Positions 34,209 through 46,400 of a stretch of 64,000 nucleotides of DNA are shown piece after piece. The translations under genes and the position numbers were made by a program. The notes under the pieces are model-generated. The model ran no database searches. It worked only from the letters and a program-made list of their open reading frames with translations, and had not been told where the DNA came from. Source of the DNA: Nymphaea colorata (taxonomy: Eukaryota > Streptophyta > Magnoliopsida > Nymphaeales > Nymphaeaceae); assembly GCF_008831285.2 (NCBI RefSeq), contig NC_045144.1, forward strand, positions 9,029,886 to 9,093,885, in the 5' to 3' direction. Numbering within the stretch: the first letter of the stretch is position 1; the number at the start of each line of letters is the position of its first letter.

Positions 34209-36899
34209 GCTCCGGTTTTTCAATTTGTTCTCTCACAAATTGAAACAGGATTCTAATGATTATAGGGAGATGGAAGTCTGGCTTGCTACCCAGCAGTTCT
34301 TGCTCGGGATTTGTGCATCCAATTTCTGTTTTGCAAGAAAGGTAACAAAAATGTAATGGTTTATGACATAAAAAAAAGGGTGACAATGACATCGCAAGCT
34401 TTGCGTCTCAGTTTTGTGCATGACAAGGGGCCTTTCACTATTTTGATTACTTTTCTGCAGCACTCTGGTCTCCGTCATATTACGAGGTTTGTTGTTGCCT
34501 CGAGCCATAGATCATGGCTACGGTTTGAAGGCAGGGAATGCATATGGCTAGGCTAGGATCTTTTTTTTAACGATGAATCCTAGAATTAGTTTTGTCCCAA
34601 CTAACCCCACCTCTGATACTGTTGCTATATTAAAAAATCTGTAATACCTTGTTTCTCTATACATGTTTTGCATAGCAGTTTCTTATCAACAAAAAGGATG
34701 AAGGCATAACCACTAGCAGGGATGAGTTTTGGAATCAAAGCCTTTTATATTCAGATCAGCTTCAGCTTTAACTGACATGGGTTTATGTTAAGATTTTTAA
34801 AATTTTCAGTTTAATCTCTTTAAAATTTTTGAAGAAAAGCAAAAATTGGCCCCCAGTAAAATTGTTTTTTGAAACATTGTTTAATGAGCTATGGGATTGA
34901 GAAAAATGAAATCCTCGCTCTGCCACTATTCGGCTGCCCTCTTATGGCCAAACATACAACCTGCTCTGGTGGGTTAGGCCCTCAACACAACTCTATGCTT
35001 GCCTTTGTAACATTTTTATATTATTTTTGAAAGATAGAAGATATTTAACGTGATAGAGGACAAGAATATTAGCATTTATAACAAATTGTTACTGTTTAGT
35101 GATCTTGTCTCAATATTTGAGATAGATTCATAAAATACTATGTTACCCAGTTTTATGAATCTATTCTAATTTTTGGGACAGGTTCATTGGATGTAAACAA
35201 ATTGTTACTGGTGCTAAACGGTCTCTAAAATTCTAAATATCAATTTATAAAAAATGTAAAACATTCTTAAGTTTTCTCATATCATGAAAATACTCAAGTT
35301 TGAAAATTATATCTTTGTGCTTGATTTAGAAACAGATTTTCAAAAAAATACACCTCTTTTATAACAGTGTGCTTTTACCATACATGGCGATGGTTAAATA
35401 ATATTGTGGAAATGACTTAAGTACCCACATCATGTTTCTAGGTTTATGTCAAAATGTAGGTGCAGTTTTGGAAAACTTGTCAAAAAGTTAGGAATGAGTT
35501 TGAAAATCTTTCAAATCTTGGGCATCTTTTCAAATTGCTTTAAAATTGAGTATGTGGCTGGCATCTTTTAAAATTTAACCACGTTACTTGAAATTTTCAA
35601 ACAAACTGTTAAGCATGAGTTTTAAGATTTTGTAAAAGCTAAGCATATGTTTAACAATTTATACAAGTAATACAAGTATTATATATTTTAAGTGCACACA
35701 ATCTATTTACACCTGAGTAGATATTTTCATTGACTTTGGACCGAACCCCAATGCCTACTATATTTTCATTGACATGCTGTTGCCTATGTTAGTCATCAAT
35801 TATTCCATCAAATATGTTAGTCATCAATTATTCCATCAAACGTTCATGTAAGGTAAACTACCATACACTTTATGGTTTCCCAAATTTGACAGGTTTTTTA
35901 CATATATAATACACTTCTTCAAAATAATATCTGATTCTAAAGTGCATTTTAGATTTTAGATTTTTAAAGGCATCAATATAAAAATGAAAAAAAAAATATT
36001 TGAAGGTGTCAATAGATAATAAGCATTTTGTGTAGGTCTGTGTGGGCAATTGCCCACACAATACCACACTGCCTTGTCTAGTAGCTGCAACGTTGCTGAG
36101 CAACTGATCACACAACTGCAAAAAAAAAAAAATGGCAGATGAGAGGGGGAGAAAGGAAATAATCAAAGAACCAAAGCCCCTCCTCCTTCTTTTCCCTTAG
36201 AGTTCAAAACTGCTTTGAAACCTGAATAAAAAATGAGATACCTCACAACTAAAGGGCCATACATCCACCATTTGCAATCCAAAGAAATAACATATATGAA
36301 AAAAAATGTAAAAAAAATGACAAAAAAAAGTAGAAGGAAGATAGTCCCAATTGATTTCCGAAAAAAGTTGTTTAGGTACCAGCAATAGAGTCCTTCGGTA
36401 TTGCACCTTTCAACACAAATGAATCTTCTAAACAAAAAGACTAGTAGTGTAGTCAGGATTTTTTGCTTGAGGAGCACATTGAGATATTGGCATGGGTTTG
36501 GCATGAGCACAGAATGTTCCTGGACCTTGTTCTACTTTCACCGCAATGGAATTTTTGAAGCGCTGGTGCGAGCACTTGCCCAAACCAGTCATACTGTAGC
36601 TCCACTACTAATATCAACATAGCATTTTTAGTATTATAACTCTTGTCTGTTTTGATAAACCTTCCGGTTTAACTTTGAGAGCTCATGGCAACACTTGATT
36701 GCTTACTTCTCCTAGGATGAGATGATTTTGGGTAAGTCGTATAATCATATAATCATGTGAGATTCGATCCACGACTAAGACTAATAAAACATACATTTAG
36801 AAATGGTTGAGATATCAACTTTAGTTTTAATATGATTTTTTTTAACCATTTAGCAACATCCCACATAGAGGAGACTTAAAAAAAGAAAGGGAGGGGGAA

Positions 36900-36932
<33 letters not shown>

Positions 36933-38111
36933 AAGAGAGGGAGAAGTCAAGTGAGAGAGTGAGGTATTCTCTATCTACTCCAAAAGGCTTCTTGGCATAA
37001 ATGGTATGGTAAAAAAACACTAATTGGATGATCGTCAGTCCAAGAGCTGTGAATCCAACGTCCCATCTTAGAGTTCATGTGTTCAGCTGCTACCATGATA
37101 AGGTCAATGCAGCACATGAGAGGCAAATGTGGCAGAAGGCAAGGGTAGAGCGAGGAATTTTTCATTAAGAAGGCTGAACTATAGTTTCAAAATCGTAGCA
37201 TGGGCCATAACATAGTTTTTCTTTAATTTTTATATAGCATTACATGAAAATTTTTACTGCATGTAAATTTTTGTTTTTGAAAATTTTGAGGACGGCCAAG
37301 GCCCCAGAAGCCCTGGCTCTGCCCCTAGCAGCAGGTCCGGATGATATCGCTTGCCTACAGCAAGTTAACCAAGAATGAATCTATCAGATTCATTCGATTA
37401 GATAAATTTCGACAAAGCTGATCATAAAAATATTTGCTGCAGAAACAAAGTTGTCTGAAAAAAATGAAGCCACAGTCTGGAGTTGGACTGAGGGGCACTC
37501 AAGTCACCAACAAAAGTTTGATGTGGGCACTTCAAGTAATTTTTAAATAATTACAATGCCATTTTGTATTTTTCTAATGAAACTTCTGATGGGCTGGTGT
37601 GGTCGGCGGCCCAAGCCCCAAGTATCTTCGCTAAAGCAGATCTAGTCTCGCATTCCAGTCATTCACAGATTATGAGAAACTCGTGTTGTTGATCTGCCCA
37701 AATCTGCTACAAGGGCAATAATTTCTCCTAAAATGACCACTGAAGAACTACAACAAGGATGATGATAGTACCAAATGGCCAATTATGATTAGATAAACAC
37801 ATCAAAATAACAAGAAAACATGTTCTTGATTCCTATGTATACCTATATCACCGCCTCGACCCATTTGATGCAAGGAATATGTTAGGGCTGACTTCCCAAC
37901 ACTTGGATACCAAATAGCAAATAAATATATATATATATATATATTAGAGAGGGGGAGAGAGAGAGAAGTAATAGGTGATATGAAATGAGACCAGCAAATT
38001 TCCCGTCAATCCTTCAATTGCTGCAAAAACTCCATTTGCACATATGCAACCAAGGTAACCAACCAGCATTCAGCAATAAACCTAAGTTATGGTTCTGAAG
38101 TTGGGAGCGTG
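34209..38111. other. Intergenic, AT-rich, no gene recognised
   Basis: Contains simple repeats (GA at 36901-36942, TA at 37927-37944). A small foldback-like block near 35100-35180 shares the TTCATAAAATACTATGTTA theme with the MITE at 62385-62514. Short frames such as 36163-36510 are hydrophobic by composition and not recognisable. Confidence 0.5.
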
Positions 38112-38119
38112 CTCAAGGG

Positions 38120-38681
38120 CAATGTTGTAAAAGGTGAGAAAGTGTTGCGAGGCGTTGAGCCTCTTATGAGGCGAGGAAAGGCGATGCGTTAATTGAAGGT
38201 AAGCTTACAAGTTTGTGAATTATATCATATTTATAAAAATAACAATAAAACTGAAAAAAATGAAAGCATATCAATAAAGAACAACGGTTGCCGTATCAAG
38301 CTAACTAAAAAGCAAACCCATGCTTGCTGCCGGTCCAACCCAATTTAAATTGGAGGGAATTGAATCCTATTTTTTAGACCTAATAAAAACTGCTTAGGAT
38401 GTGAGGAAGATAAATTGCTCAAATGTTCCACCGATTTGCCGTGATCTTCAACTAATCAGGTATGGGTTGGCGGCAAAATAGAGGACAGAATGTTGGGGAG
38501 ATGTCCTGGAGGCGTACACCTCAAGCACTGAACAGCCACAAATGGAGGCATACGCCTCTACCATATGAAGCGCACACTTCAGGGAAGCGTGCACCTCACA
38601 CCCCTGCCTCAAGGTGTTTTTTTGAAAAAACGCCTTGAGTCGCTTTTATTTTGTAAGAAGCGTATGCTTCTTACAACATTG
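38120..38681. mobile_element. hAT-type MITE, short form (562 bp)
   Basis: Ends CAATGTTGTAA and TTACAACATTG, flanked by a perfect 8 bp duplication CTCAAGGG at 38112-38119 and 38682-38689. It carries several GC-containing hairpins (AAAACGCCTTG, GAGGCATACGCCTC). It is the shorter sibling of 59301-60416. Confidence 0.9.
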
Positions 38682-38701
38682 CTCAAGGGAGGAAGACACT
38701 A

Positions 38702-39058
38702 TAAAGCCTGGGCATCGGGTTTGGATAGTCGATGGGTACCTAGTACTCAGCCCGATTAGGCCCAGGCCTAGGTCAAAAAAATCAGTTTGGGCCGAAAAAA
38801 ATCAGCCCTAACTGGCCCGATAACGTATTAGGCCGGCTTGGGTTTGCCCGACTAGGCCCAATTTATTTTTTATATTATTTTTATTTAATAATGATATATA
38901 TTTTATTATTCAAAATATATTTTATATTTTAAAATTTTTATTTTATATTTAAAAAATATTTTTTATTTTAACCGAACCAAACCCGAGCTCAGATGTCAAG
39001 TATTGGACCGGGCCCGAACTCGTTTTTCTGGTGTCAGGCCGACCGGATGCCCATGCCT
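38702..39058. mobile_element. hAT-type MITE with GGGCATCGGG-type ends
   Basis: Flanked by AGACACTA at 38694-38701 and 39059-39066. The inverted ends read TAAAGCCTGGGCATCGGG and, from the right, AGGCATGGGCATCCGG. The centre (38870-38970) is nearly pure AT. The layout and GGGCATCGGG core resemble the MITE at 16781-17101. It lies only 12 bp beyond the target duplication of the MITE at 38120. Confidence 0.8.
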
Positions 39059-39066
39059 AGACACTA

Positions 39067-39923
39067 CCAAGGTGAACGATAACAAAGACACAACAAGCAA
39101 ACAATTAAGCACTAAGAAATAATAAAACAAAAAGCAAATGCCAAAGATGAAAGTCATACCATGTATCAACCTCGCTTGGATAACAATGTTAGCGTGGAAC
39201 AACCCTTTCCTTATGTCTGCGAAGTTGGAGTTCTTGAATCTAGTGTCACCTTGGTTGCAGAAGGTGCAATGCTACATCTTCGTCCACGTCTATGCTATTA
39301 GAACGATCAAGTATCCTGAAGAGAAATTGAAATATTCATGTCGTCAGCTGCAATCCGAAAGAGCAATCTGACGCATCACCAAAAAGAAAGGTCCTTGCAG
39401 CAGTGTCATGATGTCTAATGAAGCTGAAAAATAAAAAATAAAAAGAAAATATAATGAAAAATGATAAACCTATATCTTTTCTAGCATCTACGATTTGATG
39501 AGATGAATGCTTTCTATTTCAAGAAATATGTTTCTTACGAGTGGTTACTTGGAGCCTACAGTAATATTTGTAGGCAATCGTCAAAATCTAGAATCTGGCT
39601 AACCTCTTTTCTAAATATAGCATTTCGGGGGATAGTTTATTCAAAGAAAGGAACACTTGACTTGGGAACGGGTAAACACCAGCCTAGTTGTCCTTCATCC
39701 AATCCATCTATTTAAAGTCATACATGTCCTACATCAGGAAAACATAGGAACATCATAGGGACACTTTAATTCAACTATGTTCATTACTCATTAATCTATA
39801 TAAAGTTTAGATTCGGTAGGAGATTGTATAAAGCTGGTTCATCCTCTCTGGTATGCTCCTATGTGACGACGTACCTTCTCATCCAGCTTAGGTTCCTGTA
39901 AATTTCTGTCTTAAAGATTGATC
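39067..39923. other. Intergenic; possible relic shared with 42760-42890
   Basis: 39205-39350 resembles 42760-42890 (common words GCCAAGTTAGAGTTC / GCGAAGTTGGAGTTC, CCTGAAGAGAAA, ATATTCATGTCRT). Nothing else is recognised. The 3' untranslated region of the truncated PPR gene would lie toward 39920. Confidence 0.45.
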
Positions 39924-40979
39924 TTACAGCAAATAGAGGCTGCAATGAGGCTGTAGCTCACACATAGAAGTATCACCATCTCTTAGTTTCACTTCATAAA
40001 GATGTGCTAGCTGCTTTCTCTCTCTTACATGTGTTTCCGAGTAATCCCCACAGGAACAATTTCCATTGCTGAAGTGATGGAAACGATTCAGATCTTTCAT
40101 TATGATGTTTCTAGTTGTAATCTTGGTAACCAACTTTGTGAAATCATGGCACTCATTGCAGACACGAAGATTTTTTATGACGCGGATCGTTGTCCCTGGT
40201 TTAGTGTTAATGATTCCAAAAGCAATGGCCAGCCACTCACTGTGAGTTCTAGTATCGTTGTAATGCTCTATCTCCTGTATGAGAGTATCCATATTTCGCA
40301 TTTTTCCTTCTTCGCGCACCAGATTCTCGAGGACCTTTAAGAAACTAAGAATTTCTTTTGATTGTGAATGAGATGTGTCTCCTGCAATAAATTTGTGAAT
40401 CCCGCTATTCAACTCAACCATGCTGAACCCAGGCGCCTTTCTCAGTCCTGCACTTTTCATAGTTGATCTAACCTTTCCAAATTGATCCCACTCTCGTTCG
40501 TTGGCATACAAATTTGCTAACTGGACATAATACCCTGAGTTCCATGGTTCAAGATTTATAATATTTTCCCGACATATATCAACTAGATCTACTCTACCAT
40601 GAATGCGACAACCAGTAAGAAGTGTGCCCCAAGTGCTTGCCGTTGGTTCCATAGGCATTTTCCTGATGAAATCATAAGCCCTGTCAAGATGACCTGCACG
40701 ACTCAGGAGATCAATCATGCAAGCATAATGATCTGAACTAGGAACAATTCTGAATTCTTTTATCTTGTCAAAATAGTGTTGACCTTGCTCAACTCTTCCT
40801 GTATGGCTGCACGCAGCTAAGAGGCTCGTGAAAGTAACTCCATTCGGTTTAGTCCACGAGTCAATCATTTCATTGAAGAGGGATGTGGCTTTGTCTACGT
40901 GCCCATGCGTTCCATAGCCAGAGATCATGGCACTCCAAGAAACAACACTTCTTTCTCTGATGTTAAATACTTGTCGGGC
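39924..40979 (-). pseudogene. 5'-truncated DYW-type PPR gene
   Basis: Only the C-terminal part of a PLS-DYW PPR protein remains. It enters in mid-motif (ARQVFNIRERSVVSWSAMIS), passes three repeats and the E/E+ motifs (YVQLANLYANEREWDQFGKV, GIHKFIAGDTSHSQS), and reaches the DYW deaminase. The zinc-site motifs are intact: THSEWLAIAFG and VCNECHDFTK, then RFHHFSNGNCSCGDY. The final Trp is lost. A one-base insertion near 40039 turns Tyr-Trp into Tyr-Ser and reads past a former TAA at about 40025, adding some 36 residues. Upstream, homology stops exactly where the MITE-like element at 40977 begins. Intact DYW proteins carry out C-to-U editing of organelle RNA; this one lacks its start and most repeats. 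Confidence 0.85.
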
Positions 40980-41234
40980 TCGTTAAAGCTCGGCTCGAAT
41001 TTGAATTCGAGCCAGCTTTTATACTCAACAAGCCGAGCTCGAGTTGTCCGTTCAACTCGTTTATTTTATCGAGAAGAATACGAGTTCAGTTAAGGAAGCT
41101 CGCTTAACCCAACTCGACTCGCTTAACCCAAGAAAGGATATTTATTTTTTTCTTCATTCGCGCATCTTCATTTCTCGTCTTTTTTTCTCTCTCTTCACTT
41201 TCTTCCTCCTTCTGGCGACCAGTGGAATCCTCAA

Positions 41235-41815
41235 ACCCTCGTTCCTTCTCTTCTCTCCTTCTCTCTCTCTCTCCCTCTCTATCTCTCTCTCCCCCTCTCT
41301 CCCTAAATCAGAGAACTGAAACCCTCTCCCTCAAACGAGAGAGGGTCTCAAGAACCCAATGATTTCTAACTTTGTTTTGCAGAAGAGAAGAAGAAGAAGG
41401 AGAAAGAAGCGTCTGATTTTTTTTTTTTTTGAGAAGAAGGCGCCTAAAAAACGCTTGGTTATGGCTCTGTGAAGAAAACCAAGGGAGAAATAGGGTTCTC
41501 CCTCAAACCCTGGCAGCCTCCCTCCTTCTCTCTCTCTCTCCCTCTCCTCAAACCCTCCCAGCCTCGCCCCTTCTCTTCTCTCCTTCTCTCTCTCTCTCTC
41601 TTCTCCCTCAAACCCTCGCTCGCGGCCTCGTTCCTTCTCTTCTCTCCTTCTCTCTCTCCCTCTCCTCAAACCCTCGCAGCCTCGCCCCTTCTCTTCTCTC
41701 CTTCTCTCTCTCTCTTGTCCCTCAAACCCTCGCTCTCTCTCTTGTCCCTCAAACCCTTGCAGTTTCACTCCTTCTCTCTCTCTCTCTCTCTCTTCTCCCT
41801 CAAACCCTCGCAACT
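41235..41815. repeat. TC-rich minisatellite inside the Pack-MITE-like element
   Basis: Blocks of CCTCAAACCCTCGCAGCCTCG alternate with variable CTTCTCTCTC runs, about seven times. The last block runs straight into the captured gene fragment. Open frames on both strands reflect composition only. Confidence 0.8.
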
Positions 41816-41817
41816 TG

Positions 41818-42030
41818 GTGGGGGGAACAGGCTACTTGGGCCAACATCTGCTTCAAGAGCTCGCTGAAAAGCCGTATGACGTAGCTTTCACATACCACAA
41901 TGCTACCAATCCTCCGCCGTCCCTCCTCCAGGCGCTGCTCCCCTCACCACCACGCGCCTTCAAGCTCGACCTCCAAACCGGCGAAGGACTCGACCTCATT
42001 GCCGACGCTCTGGGACAATGCCTAAACTAA
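41818..42030 (+). pseudogene. Captured fragment of a plant Rossmann-fold NAD(P)-binding gene
   Basis: Reads VGGTGYLGQHLLQELAEKPY, then DVAFTYHN and FKLDLQTGEGLDLIADALGQ. The GGTGYLG turn is the dinucleotide-binding loop of extended short-chain dehydrogenases, here most like the RmlD / MAT2B-like reductases of plants. Only the first ~65 residues are present. It ends at a stop formed with the transposon arm, so no catalytic Tyr-Lys pair exists. GC content and codon use are gene-like, unlike the flanks. Confidence 0.7.
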
Positions 42031-42159
42031 ACGAGTTAAACGAGTCGAGCTCGAGCTCGTGTTAGGGAACTCGACTCGAGTTTGAGTTCGAGCTCGAGCT
42101 CCAGCTGGCCAAGCTCGGGCTCGACTCGGCTCGTGTGCAGCCCTAACCTTATGCATCTT

Positions 42160-43430
42160 TGCGGAGATGTATTTGTTTGAGTCGTTATATCAATGTTGTT
42201 TTATGTTTTTCAAGTATATTTAACTTACTTGCATGTTTAATTATCTTTGTTATAGACTATGAAACTATGTATTTAGGAATTATGAAGGAACTTGATGTGA
42301 TTATATCATTTGTCTTTTCAAATTTTTTGATTTTTAATTAAAAATATATAATTATCGATAATTATCCTTGTACCACCCTACCAAGATTTGCGAAAATGAC
42401 GTACCTGTACCCGTTTTCCTGTACCCGTACCCAAACTGCGGTGACATAGGTCACCCGTCGCTTAAACAAGTCTAGCTCGACATTGTTTATTCGAGTCGAC
42501 CTCATCAAGCTCAACTCAAGTTCTAGCTGAGCAAGATTTAAGTAGTGCCAAGTTGATCTCAAACATGTATGCAGAAGCCGGGAGGTGGAAGATGTAGCTT
42601 CCATACATACGAGCCTTAACGAAGGAAAGGAGGATTCAGGTTCTAGCATTTTAGATACAAGAAACTTTGTTGCTTCACAAGAAACATTGTGAATTTTGAA
42701 GACCTTGTTTTTATAGTGGGAGAGGATGTACATCACATACATGTAGACGTGTTTTTTCTTTATGACTGCCAAGTTAGAGTTCGTTGGTTGTAAATAGTGC
42801 AACTTCACACCTTTATCCACATCTGTTCAAGTGGAAGGACCATGTGTCCTGAAGAGAAAACAATATTCATGTCATGAAACAATATCCATTGTAAGTTTGG
42901 GTGATTTTTAATTTTGATGTTTGGTATAAGTTCATAAAATATGCACCTACATGTTTCTACAAGTTCATAAATTATGGAATTAATTTATGCCTTCTACACT
43001 AAGACAAATTATGCCAAGGAAAAAGACTTTTTATGCCATATGTATTCAGGTCAAAGGTCTCAAAATCACATTATGAAAGAGATATTTCACATGTTATATG
43101 GAAGCACCACATGCACTAGAATTTATACTGCTATATACCTAAAAATATTTCTGATTTCCTAAGTGCATGCTGATCACCATTGAGAAGAACATAAAAGGAT
43201 TGATCTCAAGGCCCACACCAGTTCCTCTCTAGACTCCAGTCCTTTATCTCAATCTCTAGAAAGACGAGAGGGAGCAAACAAGGGAGCTAGATTAAACCAA
43301 CCCACCCACCACCAATACTGTCTGGCTCACTCTTAATTTCCTACAAATGTTTCCCTACTCAAATCCCTTTGTACAAAGACAACCCCTTTTACTATTTCAA
43401 GTCCTCCTCACCACCCCGCACATAACAAGA
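42160..43430. other. Intergenic between the Pack-MITE and the satellite
   Basis: Apart from the PPR relic at 42540-42780 and a short stretch of GAGCTC/CTCGAC blocks at 42465-42530, nothing is recognisable. Confidence 0.5.
42540..42780 (+). pseudogene. PPR E/E+ motif relic on the plus strand
   Basis: Reads SAKLISNMYAEAGRWKM, a stop, then IRALTKERRIQ; about 100 bp later in another frame VFIVGEDVHHIHVDVFF. These match the E motif (SNMYAEAGRW...) and the E+ motif (VFxVGDxSHP...) of PLS-class PPR proteins. Stops and frameshifts make it dead. It points opposite to the truncated PPR at 39924-40979, so it is not that gene's missing half. Confidence 0.6.
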
Positions 43431-43435
43431 AGAAA

Positions 43436-46400
43436 GCCCAAATCTTTTTCAACGGAATGACGATGGTCTGACGTGGCAAATTGGCTCACGTCCATCTGCG
43501 CTCCAGCCATAATGACCACCTAACATAGTCATAATAGATTGATCACTTAAAACACTTCACTAGGAAAAGCACCGACCCTGGCAAAGGTTATTGAGTTAGC
43601 ATGAAATGCCACTAGAACCTTCCGAATTTTCAAATATGCAACTGAGATCAAGATGTAGAGGACTCGATGAAGTTTTTAGGGAGTCTCGATCGTTTCCAAC
43701 AGAATGTAGGAAACCTTGATCTTTTTCAACAAAATGACGGTGGTCCAGCCATAATGACCACCTAACATAGTCATAATGACATTGTTCACTTAAAGCACTT
43801 CACTAGGAAAAGTACCAACTCCGACAGAGGTTATGGAGTTAGCATGAAATGCCACCAGAACCTTCTGAATTTTCAAATATGCCACTGAGATCAAGATGTA
43901 GAGGACTCGGTGAAGTTTTTAGGGACCTCGATTCGTTTCCAACAGAATGCAGGGAGCCCAGATCTTTTTCAATAGAATGATGATAGTCTGACGTGGTAAA
44001 TTGGCTCTCGTCCATCTACGCGCTCCAGCCATAATGATTACCTGACATAGTCATAATATATTGTTCACACTTCACTACGAGAAGCACCGACCCCAAGAGA
44101 GGTTACTGAGTTAGCACGAAATGCCACCAAAACCTTTTGAATTTTCAAATATGCCACTGAGATCAAGATGTAGAGGACTCGGTGAAGTTTTTATGGAGCT
44201 CGAATCATTTCCAACATAATGTAAGGACCCTGGATCTTTTTCAATAGAATGACGGTGGTCCGACGTGGCAAACTAACTCTCGTCTATCTGCACGCTCCAA
44301 CTATAATGACTGTCTGACATACTCATAATACATTGTTCACTTAAATCACTTAATTAGCAGAAGCACCGATCCCGACAGAGGTCACTGAGTTAGCACAAAA
44401 TGCCACCAGAACCTTCCGAATTTTCAAATATGCCATTGAGATCAAGATGTAGAGGGATGGGTGAAGTTTTTAGGGAACTCAGACCCTTTCCAATGGAATG
44501 TTGGGAGCCCAGATCTTTTCCAACAGAATGACGGTGGTCCGACGTGGCAAATTGACTCTCGTCCATCTGTGCGCTCCAGCCATAATGACCAACTTACATA
44601 AACATAATATATTGTTTACTTAAAGTACTTCGCTAAGAGAAGCACCCGACCCCGACAGGGATTACTGGACTCGGTAAAATTTTTAGGGAGCCCGGACTGT
44701 TTCTAAAAGAATGTTGGGAGCCCAGATCTTTTCCAATAGAATGATGGTGGTCCGACGTGGCAAATTGGCTCCCCTCCATCTATGTGCTCCAACCATAACG
44801 ACCACCTGACGTAATCATAATACATTGTTTACTTAAAGCACTTCACTAGGAGGAGCATCCAACCCCGACGAAAGTTACTGAGTTCGCACAAAATGCCACT
44901 AGAACCTTCTGAATTTTGAAAAATACCACTGAGATCAAAATGTAGAGAACTTGGTGAAGTTTTTAGGGAGCCCGGATCATTTCAACATAATGTAGGGACC
45001 CCAGACCTTTTCCAACAGAATGACGGTGGTCTGACATGGCTATTGGCTCTCGTCCATCTGAGCGCTCCAGCCATAATGACTACCTGACATTGTCATAATA
45101 CATTATTCACTTAAAGCAGTTCACTAGGAGAAGCACCGATCCCGACAGAGGTTACTGAGTTAGCTCGAAATGCCATAAGAACCTTCCGAATTTTCAAATA
45201 TGCCACTAAAATCAAGATGTACAGAATGTAAGGAGCTCAGATCTTTAGAAAGACGGAGGTCCAACGTGGCAAATTGGCTCCCATCCATCTCCGCGCTCCT
45301 GCTATAATGACTGTCTGACATTGTTATAATACAATGTTCACTTAAAGCACTTAATTAGGAGAAGCACCGACCCCGATGGAGGTTATTAAGTTAGCACGAA
45401 ATGCCCCCAGAATTTTTCGAATTTTCAAATATGCCATAGATATCAAGATGTATAGGATTCGTTGAAGTTTTTAGGGAGCCCGGATAGTTTCCAACAGAAT
45501 GTAGAGAGCCCAGATCTTTTCCAACGGAATGACGGGGGTTCGACGTGGCAAATTGGCACCTGTCCATCCGCACGCTCTAGCTATAATGACCACTTGACAT
45601 AGTCATAATACATTATTCACTTAAACCACTTCACTAGGTGAAGCATCTATCCCAACAGAAGTTATTGAGTCAGTACGAAATGCCACTAGAACCTTTTGAA
45701 TTTTGAAAGTATGCTACTGAGATCAAGATGCAGAGGACTCGATGTAGTTTTTGGGGAGTCTGGATCGTTTCCAACAGAATGTACGGTGCCCGGATCTTTT
45801 CCAACGGAATGACGGTGGTCCGACATGGCAAATTGGGTCCCATCCATTTGCGCGCACTAGCTATAATTACTACCTGACATAGTCATAATACATTGTTCAC
45901 TTAGCTCACTTTACTAGGACAAGCACCGACCCTGAAAGAGGTTTTTGAGTTAGCATAAAATGCCACCAGAACCTTCCGAATTTTCAAATATACCACTGAA
46001 ATCAAGAGGTAAAGGATTCGGTGAAGTTTTTAGGGAGTCCGGATCCTTTCCAACAGAATGTAAGTAGCCTGGATCTTTTCCAATAGAATGACGGTGGTCT
46101 GATGTGGCAAATTGGCTCCCGTCCATTTGTGAGCTTCAGCCATAACGACCACCTAATATAGTCATAATGACATTGATGATTGTTCACTTAAAGTACTTCA
46201 CTAGGAGAAGCGTCGACCCCGACAAAGCTTATTGAATCAGTTCGAAATGCCACCAGAACCTTTCGAATTTTTAAATATGCCCCTGTGATCAAACTGTAGA
46301 GGACTTGGTGAAGTTTTTAGGGACCTTTCATCATTTTCAATAGAATGTAGAGAGCCCGGTTCTTTTCCATCAAAATGACGGTCGTCCGACGTGGCAAATT

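Larger units (their letters stand above)
40977..42146. mobile_element. Pack-MITE-like element carrying a gene fragment
   Basis: The right end reads, inward on the minus strand, TTAGGGCTGCACACGAGCC followed by many GAGCTCGAG-type blocks. The left side has matching GAGCTCGG/CGAGTTCAACTC blocks in inverse orientation, and both arms contain an ACTCGTTTA-type word at their inner edge. The left tip lacks the AGGGCTGCACAC part, so it seems truncated by 10-20 bp, and no target duplication was found. Inside are a TC-rich minisatellite and a Rossmann-fold gene fragment. It interrupts the PPR gene at 40979. Confidence 0.6.

Noticed and set aside
35870-36510. Hydrophobic minus-strand frames of about 100 codons
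   Set aside because: Phe/Ile/Leu-rich through A/T composition, with no recognisable domain or splice context.
41331-41867. Arg/Glu-rich and Leu/Ser-rich frames of 130-160 codons
   Set aside because: They come from a TC-rich minisatellite and have no domain.
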